64,000 nucleotides of DNA, taken from assembly GCA_020137815.1 (NCBI GenBank), contig CM035350.1, positions 9,641,241 through 9,705,240 of the forward strand, given 5' to 3'. The notes below the pieces were generated by a model that saw nothing but the letters and a program-made list of their open reading frames with translations, made no database searches and was not told where the DNA came from. Both the position numbers and the translations under genes were made by a program. Source of the stretch: Hormiphora californensis. Taxonomy: Eukaryota > Ctenophora > Tentaculata > Cydippida > Pleurobrachiidae. Below, piece by piece: positions 59,822-64,000 of this stretch. Position 1 is the stretch's first letter, and each line of letters starts with the position of its first letter.

Positions 59822-60470
59822 TTCTACCGATAAAAGACGTTTATTTCTTTTCAAAAATATTGAAAGGCGTTAACACTGAGAAAATATCTTCTTAACATAT
59901 CTCAACAACTCTCTCTCTCTCTGCAGCTTAAACAACTGAATACCATAACATTGTTGTGTTAAATGTTAATCAACAAATTTAACACGCATGATATAGGCGG
60001 CCTAGACTAAGTCCTAGACAGGGTGGGTCACTGGGCTATAATGAAACCAGCGAACCACCTCTTTATTGTTTCACTGAAACACACAACAGTAAACTAAATG
60101 TTAACAGATCTACACTCAGCTCAAATACGGGACTCAAGTGTATCTAACTTCATAGAAAATATCCCGTTCCGTTCCAACCTTCCCTCAGCAAGCCCTTCAG
60201 CTACTACCCATTATAGTAACCCCGGCATATGTTTTAAATTGTCAATAATATCCGTGTTCATGTTATGTATGATAACATCTCGCATATCACTCACCTGTCA
60301 GAGCATTGGCTTGACCCTATTCTCCTTTCGAGAACTGTGGTCAGAGCATTGGCCTGACAGTCACTCACTCACTCACACAAAATTCAGTTGTAGTAATTGA
60401 AACCCAATATATATCACGGATAAAAACTCGTTCAACTTGTAGGGCGTAGCGATCATCAAACTTAAAATAA

Positions 60471-60535
60471 CTGTCTGGCGCTGCCATCCCCCTTTTGATT
60501 CGACAGTGCGCTCAGATCGGCGGTGTGCCAGACAG
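60471..60535. repeat. CTGTCTGGCG short repeat, copy 5 (65 bp)
   Basis: CTGTCTGGCGCTGCC and GGCGGTGTGCCAGACAG form terminal inverted repeats around GACAGTGCGCTCAGATC; the most compact copy of the family. Confidence 0.72.
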
Positions 60536-60834
60536 AAACATCAGGTGTTTGTTTGTGAGGAGTCTGCAGCAAACGGTCGGCCCAGTGGCACTTGTAGTGT
60601 TAATGTGGCGTGTAAATAAAAAAGGGGTTTGAGTACAAAAAGAGAAGTGTATAAAAGATGCCCTCTCTATCTCTCGATTTCTTCTCTCTTTCTCTATCTC
60701 TTTCTCGGCGAGACAGATTTCTGACACACCAGTAAAAAGCTATTTACAGGGGTTATGAGTCTTCTTAATAAATTAACTGTCCTTGTCCCGATATATATTA
60801 ATTAAGCTCAGAAAATATATATTTCTCATTTCCT

Positions 60835-60977
60835 TCATTTTGAGAAGAAAGAGGAGGGATCAATCGATACGTTCTCCTCCTCCTCATCCTCCTCCTCTTC
60901 CTCCTCCCAGCGAATATCCTGGCTGTACGCACTTAGCTTCTGTTTCTTAACGACTTGCATGTCCATACCGAACGCTC
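60835..60977 (-). CDS. Acidic C-terminal exon of an unidentified gene
   Basis: Behind a good acceptor (CTCTCTCTCAG) this minus-strand exon encodes about 47 residues: MDMQVVKKQKLSAYSQDIRW, then a Glu/Asp-rich run, then SIDPSSFFSK and stop. The combination of conserved-looking basic/aromatic residues and an acidic tail resembles C-termini of small nuclear or chaperone-like proteins. I do not recognise the family. The upstream exons are not visible between 61000 and 64000, so the plus-strand gene at 61375 would lie in its intron, or this is a fragment. Confidence 0.5.
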
Positions 60978-61374
60978 CTGAGAGAGAGGGAGAGATGGGG
61001 ATTATTTAAATGGTAAATAGTGAAACGGGTTATAGCACAGCGGGGGCCGGGGTAGGAATACATTAAACAACGAGAGTAGGGAGAGAGTAGAATAAAATGG
61101 GGGAGGGGAAGATATGGTATTAGAAAGTGAGACCCGGTGATTCTCTTTGTGATTGTGCACTTCTGCCCACGGAAGACCCCCCCCCCATCATGGAATAAGG
61201 AATAGAATAACAGGGAATCAATCCCCCCCCCACATTATGGGATAAGGAATGGAATAACAGGGAATCACCAGCCCTGACTCAGTACTGCAGCTGCAGTAGC
61301 GGCTAATATATCTAGTGTATAAAATGTGTATGTTGAGGCATATGTGTACTTAGTGTTGATAGTTTCAACTAAGC

Positions 61375-63562
61375 ATGTTTTGTGTGTTCCTACTAATCCT
61401 ACTTGTGCCTCTGTCTGTCAGTTATGAGGGGGATCCCTTCACTAAGTTCAACAGAATGCTCCAATTTGACCAACATGAGGTACTTCATAACCACCCCCTT
61501 CATTTTATTACCGGGAGGATAAACAGACTGTACCGGGCCGACTGTATTATTAATCTCACTTTAATCTTCCCATACACAGTGATGCGTGATACATTCTTAT
61601 ATTCTTCAGACACTGCCCTACTACGTTATAGTGATGAAACCAAACGACACGATAGATCTATATTGTGATGGATTCAACGTTACACCTGACCTCTCACCCG
61701 CCCACTCAGTCAGCACCGCTGATCTCTCTGCACCAAGGGTAGGTGGTGTATAGGGGGGGGGGGTGACACGTTACACCTGACCTCTCACCCGCCCACTCAG
61801 TCAGCACCGCTGATCTCTCTGCACCAAGGGTAGGTGGTGTATAGGGGGGGGGGTGACACGTCACACCTGACCTCTCACCCGCCCACTCAGTCAGCACCGC
61901 TGATCTCTCTGCACCAAGGGTAGGTGGTGTATAGGGGGGGGGGTGACACGTCACACCTGACCTCTCACCCGCCCACTCAGTCAGCACCGCTGATCTCTCT
62001 GCACCAAGGGTAGGTGGTGTATAGGGGGGGGGGGGTGACACGTTACACCTGACCTCTCACCCGCCCACTCAGTCAGCACCGCTGATCTCTCTGCACCAAG
62101 GGTAGGTGGTGTATAGGGGGGGGGTGACACGTCACACCTGACCTCTCACCCGCCCACTCAGTCAGCACCGCTGATCTCTCTGCACCAAGGGTAGGTGGTG
62201 TATAGGGGGGGGGGTGACACGTTACACCTGACCTCTCACCCGCCCACTCAGTCAGCACCGCTGATCTCTCTGCACCAAGGGTAGGTGGTGTATAGGGGGG
62301 GGTGACACGTCACATTTTACACATGGTTCATTTCAAAACCTGGGTAACACTGATTCTCTCATTCTCTCTCAGGAGCAACTACTAGAGGGCCACATTGGGG
62401 GTCACATGGAGGACCCAACAGGACCCTGTCACACCTACTCCTGGGTAGACCCGTGGACCCGCATCAAGATGAACTCCTGTCATCATACCATCAAGTACTC
62501 CTTCCAGGTAGGGGAGATGAGGTAACGAAGTGACACACCGACTAGGAGGGAAGCCCTTGCACCCAACCCTTGTCTTTACTCCTTCCAGGATCACATGTGG
62601 GAGTGCCACCTGGACCCCTACCACAAGCACACCGTGGTGAGGATAGCTACCACCCCCTCCCGGGTACCCTTCCCTCAGAGCGGTGCTATAGTCACTAACC
62701 ACATGGATTGGTGGTGCCTGAGGAGGAGGGGCGTGGTCGAGGCGGATGCGGGACATTTGTTACTAGCTCATTGGAGCAGACACAAGACGAATGAGAGCGA
62801 GCACGTGGATTGGTTAGAGTTTTGGACGGTCGAGAGGTTTCCTAGTTGGGAGCTGGAAACTGGTGAAAGGTATTATTGGTATAATACACTTATAATCATT
62901 GTTTTTTAGCAACTCAGTTCTAGTAAACATAGAGGAAGTTTAGTTTTCTCCTTCAGCCGGAAGGAGAAAACTAAACATCCTCATTGATATATGCGGCTAA
63001 CAAACAATCAACCGATCCTTATTCTCTTATAATAACTACGTGTACAAGATCTATAATCCTACTCGTTATAACAGGTTTGAGTGTAACGGGAGTTACTACG
63101 AGTGGGGATGGGATGTGGCCTGTTTGAAGATTCTTCCCTCCGGCTGGCCCGCCCTGTCCCACTGTCACGGGCCCGATAACGTTCTTATCATCGTCATGAT
63201 AATACTCGCCTACGTGTTTATATACGCTAATATAATTGCAGTCACTCTCGCATACAAGTAAGTATTGTTACATTGCATCACTGATCCAGCTAACTATGCA
63301 TATATGATCTCTTCTTCAGATCTTCTTTAGATCAATATTTTCTAATATCTTCTTTAGATCAATCCGTGGATCAATCAGAGAGTACACAAGATCCAAACGG
63401 GCCCACAGGGTTGTACCCATGATTCCCAAGAATGAAACCCAGCCCTACATCAACATGGTAGACCCCACGGTGTTGATATCTAAAAAGAAAAGGAGGCACC
63501 ACCCCGGCCACTACCACCACGATATTCTCAGTGATGTGTTATGCAACTCTAATTCTGGGTAA
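61375..63562 (+). CDS. Unrecognised single-pass receptor-like membrane protein with YxxM tail motif
   Basis: Six exons: 61375-61479, 61610-61738, 62373-62507, 62589-62869, 63075-63257, 63358-63562; phases agree, 345 residues. Signal peptide MFCVFLLILLVPLSVSYEG. The ectodomain of about 240 residues has about eight cysteines and many Trp/His (LYCDGFNVTPD, CHTYSWVDPW, HMWECHLDPYHKH, HMDWWCLRRRG, RFECNGSYYEWGWDVACL, SHCHG). One transmembrane helix follows (VLIIVMIILAYVFIYANIIA). The basic cytoplasmic tail contains KNETQPYINMVD, a YxxM motif that in other receptors binds PI3-kinase SH2 domains when phosphorylated; this role is inferred. The intron after exon 2 is filled by seven copies of the exon 2 end with its donor. 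I do not know the family. Confidence 0.8.
61676..62310 (+). repeat. Splice-donor minisatellite in the receptor-like gene (7 copies of 90 bp)
   Basis: Each unit repeats the exon 2 end (ACGTTACACCTGACCTCTCA through GCACCAAGG), the donor GTAGGT and a poly-G-containing intron start. Donor junctions occur at 61738, 61828, 61918, 62008, 62099, 62189 and 62279 (within one or two bases), so six extra 5' splice sites follow the first. Confidence 0.94.
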
Positions 63563-63591
63563 TTAATAATAATTAATAATAATTACTATAA

Positions 63592-63783
63592 TTATACCTG
63601 TTGAAACTTGATAAAATGAATGTTTGTGACTTGATAAAAAGTGTGTTCACCTTGTTCACATTTGACGGACTGGACCGGGAACCGTTTCCCCTTGCTGGGG
63701 CTGGAGTATGGGCTCACCGGCCCGCCACCAGACGCCTGACCACCGTAGTTGTATGGAGACTGCACAGGGGACCTCTGTTGGTT
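63592..63783 (-). CDS. Ser/Pro/Gln-rich 3'-terminal exon of an unidentified gene
   Basis: Follows acceptor CTTCATTCCTCAG and is open to TAA: NQQRSPVQSPYNYGGQASGG, GPVSPYSSPSKGKRFPVQSV and on. Low-complexity Q/P/S/G composition with SPYxxSPS repeats suggests a disordered, possibly nuclear, C-terminus. The rest of the gene would lie beyond the right edge of the window. Convergent with the receptor-like gene, 29 bases apart. Confidence 0.5.
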   Translation of the reverse strand, partial: NQQRSPVQSPYNYGGQASGGGPVSPYSSPSKGKRFPVQSVKCEQGEHTFYQVTNIHFIKFQQV

Positions 63784-64000
63784 CTGAGGAATGAAGAGGG
63801 CTGTTAGCGGGACGGAGATAAAGCTTGTTTTTTGAAGAAATACAAGAAAATGATCAGAGACGTACAAAAGTGAAAGAGGGATTAAAAAAGGTGATATAAA
63901 TAGTACAATCAAACAAGCACGCACATGGACAGGGTACAGGCTGAAGTGCCCCACTCAGTTATACAAATCAGTGTGACGTCAGTTGTATTAGAGAAGTGAA

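Larger units (their letters stand above)
57325..60834. other. Gene-poor region with small repeats
   Basis: Contains (CT)n at 57923-58072, poly-G at 57697-57707, AT-rich AAAATTTTT-containing DNA at 58980-59380 and the small elements listed separately. An ORF at 58262-58489 (-) is compositionally protein-like but matches nothing I recognise. Confidence 0.6.

Noticed and set aside
61706-62258. Minus-strand ORFs with repeated AERSAVLTEWAGERSGVTC
   Set aside because: Antisense of the 90-bp donor array; no independent support.

Overview
The window is animal (metazoan) nuclear DNA. The genes are intron-rich with GT-AG splice sites. They encode metazoan proteins: an E(z)/EZH methyltransferase, a TGF-beta family ligand, calaxin/EFCAB1, SERINC, a class-A GPCR, a Rh/AMT-type ammonium transporter, DDX1 and a family-92 glycosyltransferase. 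Introns are short, but many are inflated by (CT)n, (CAGA)n and minisatellite arrays, and small DNA transposons are abundant. A marine invertebrate, possibly a sponge or another early-branching animal, would fit; that is an inference and no marker here fixes the phylum.

Layout. 1-3760 (+): 3' part of an EZH gene (SANT, CXC and SET exons), followed by gene-poor microsatellite DNA. 7324-10576: a 3.25-kb foldback transposon with arms of about 1 kb or more. 11401-11500: assembly gap. 12324-13927: a nested transposon (hAT-like 8-bp target duplication outside, a palindromic TA-type element inside). 14603-18372 (+): 7-exon GPCR, convergent with a 12-exon ammonium transporter at 29243-22369 (-). A direct tandem duplication of about 3 kb (units 16872-19810 and 19811-22880) separates the two genes, leaving a spare copy of the last GPCR exons and a spare last transporter exon between them. 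24354-26633: a Kolobok/T2-like element inside a transporter intron. 30605-32615: 34-bp minisatellite. 33409-37230: an apparently intact non-LTR retrotransposon. 38674-38847 (-): an isolated Sushi exon abutted by a TTAA-flanked palindrome. 41013-42610 calaxin, 43298-44459 GT92 enzyme, 44928-50685 SERINC, 51508-54803 DDX1 (all +). 57324-55247 (-): TGF-beta ligand. 61375-63562 (+): an unrecognised single-pass receptor-like protein with a cytoplasmic YxxM motif. Single minus-strand 3' exons lie at 60835-60977 and 63592-63783.

Main observation. Tandem arrays repeatedly contain or start at an exon-intron junction. In SERINC a 79-81-bp unit with a perfect TACTAAC branch-point motif, pyrimidine tract, AG and the first 27 exon bases is present about 25 times. 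In the receptor-like gene a 90-bp unit carrying exon end plus 5' splice site is present 7 times. The ammonium transporter has a donor repeated 3 times and a second donor-like motif inside a minisatellite. EZH has a duplicated acceptor and a duplicated donor. The receptor-like gene also has a duplicated last acceptor and an 81-bp intron bounded by a 13-bp direct repeat. Together these suggest that local tandem duplication across splice junctions is a recurring process in this genome, capable of multiplying splice sites and possibly creating introns.

The genes do not form a shared pathway; each is described separately. Two genes may be damaged or mis-assembled: DDX1 (a cluster of 1-2-base indels at about 52795-53215) and the GT92 enzyme (one frameshift or a 31-bp micro-intron).
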